Source: Candidatus Delongbacteria bacterium
GTDB taxonomy: Bacteria > UBA4055
Assembly (NCBI GenBank): GCA_022013635.1
Contig: JAKLPX010000368.1
Span: 1-7,115 of the forward strand
DNA length: 7,115 nt
Direction of reading: 5' to 3'
A program made the position numbers and the translations under genes. The first letter of the stretch is position 1. Every line of letters starts with the position of its first letter. The notes under the pieces are model-generated. The model worked only from the letters and a program-made list of their open reading frames with translations, was not told the origin of the DNA and did no database searches. Below, piece after piece: positions 6,943 to 7,115 of the stretch.

Positions 6943-7115
6943 ATGAAAAGGATGATATTTGTAGTAGTGATGATTGGATTTTGTTTTGGATTGTTCGCAC
7001 AACCGAAACCGTTTGATCCGGACTATTACAATGACACATTGAAAGTAAAAAAATCTGATGAGTTTAAAAAACTAGAGGAGTATAGAGAGAAGTACAAATT
7101 ACTTGGAATTCCCCG
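6943..7115 (+). CDS. N-terminus of an exported protein (3' end outside window)
   Basis: Fifty-seven codons are visible and open to the window edge. Residues 1-19 (MKRMIFVVVMIGFCFGLFA) are a clear signal peptide, with probable cleavage at LFA/QP. The mature start is QPKPFDPDYYND, followed by a Lys/Glu-rich predicted helix (EFKKLEEYREKYKLLGIP). The first codons are homologous to those of the 293-aa gene at 1266, and the position after the conserved spacer is equivalent. The helix is loosely like KENYFKLVEKLGL of that protein, but this is too short to claim full homology. By position it may be the first gene of the next cassette. The product's function cannot be told from the visible part. Confidence 0.75.
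   Translation, partial: MKRMIFVVVMIGFCFGLFAQPKPFDPDYYNDTLKVKKSDEFKKLEEYREKYKLLGIP

Larger units (their letters stand above)
5675..6957 (+). repeat. Long diverged direct repeat, copy 2
   Basis: This is the second copy of the segment at 1-1278. Gly1162 of the 1544-aa protein aligns with the first visible codon of copy 1. Homology continues past the stop, across the spacer and into the start of the gene at 6943, then fades within the signal peptide. A 56-base block at 5855-5910 is identical to 181-236, though flanking codons differ at many third positions. Confidence 0.9.

Overview
The window is a single-strand stretch (all genes on +) of predicted secreted or envelope proteins from an AT-rich bacterium. 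No ribosomal, tRNA, transposase, integrase or CRISPR sequence is visible. The mix of a metzincin-like zinc protease head, Ig-like modules, a 'choice-of-anchor J'-type jelly-roll and tandem cadherin-like beta-sandwiches in one large exported protein is typical of FCB-group or related environmental/gut Gram-negative bacteria (Fibrobacterota, Bacteroidota, Cloacimonadota, Delongbacteria-like lineages). That placement is an inference from architecture only and is weak.

Layout: (1) 1-1143 is the 3' end of a large gene whose start lies outside the window. It encodes three and a half cadherin-like modules. (2) 1144-1265 is a spacer with a strong Shine-Dalgarno. (3) 1266-2147 encodes a 293-aa exported protein of unknown function with a possible NTR/TIMP-like OB-fold core. 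(4) 2192-6826 encodes a 1544-aa secreted multidomain protein: signal peptide, zinc-protease-like domain with HEILHGLGGLGH, two bacterial Ig-like domains, a jelly-roll domain and a C-terminal array of cadherin-like modules. (5) 6827-6942 is a second copy of the spacer. (6) 6943-7115 is the start of another exported protein, cut by the window end.

The main structural point is that bases 1-1278 and 5675-6957 are diverged copies of the same segment, about 5.67 kb apart. Each copy covers the C-terminal adhesive array, the spacer, the ribosome binding site and the first codons of the next signal peptide. The window therefore looks like one full unit, plus two flanking fragments, of a tandem cassette array with a conserved tail and a replaceable head. 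The head (about 1266-3600) is much more AT-rich (sampled 60-base lines 17-28% GC) than the conserved tail (sampled lines about 42-48%), which supports a mosaic origin.

How the genes may work together is inference: the 293-aa protein and the large protease-like protein are 44 bases apart and probably co-transcribed and co-exported. A metalloprotease with a neighbouring OB-fold partner is one possibility. No function can be assigned with certainty.
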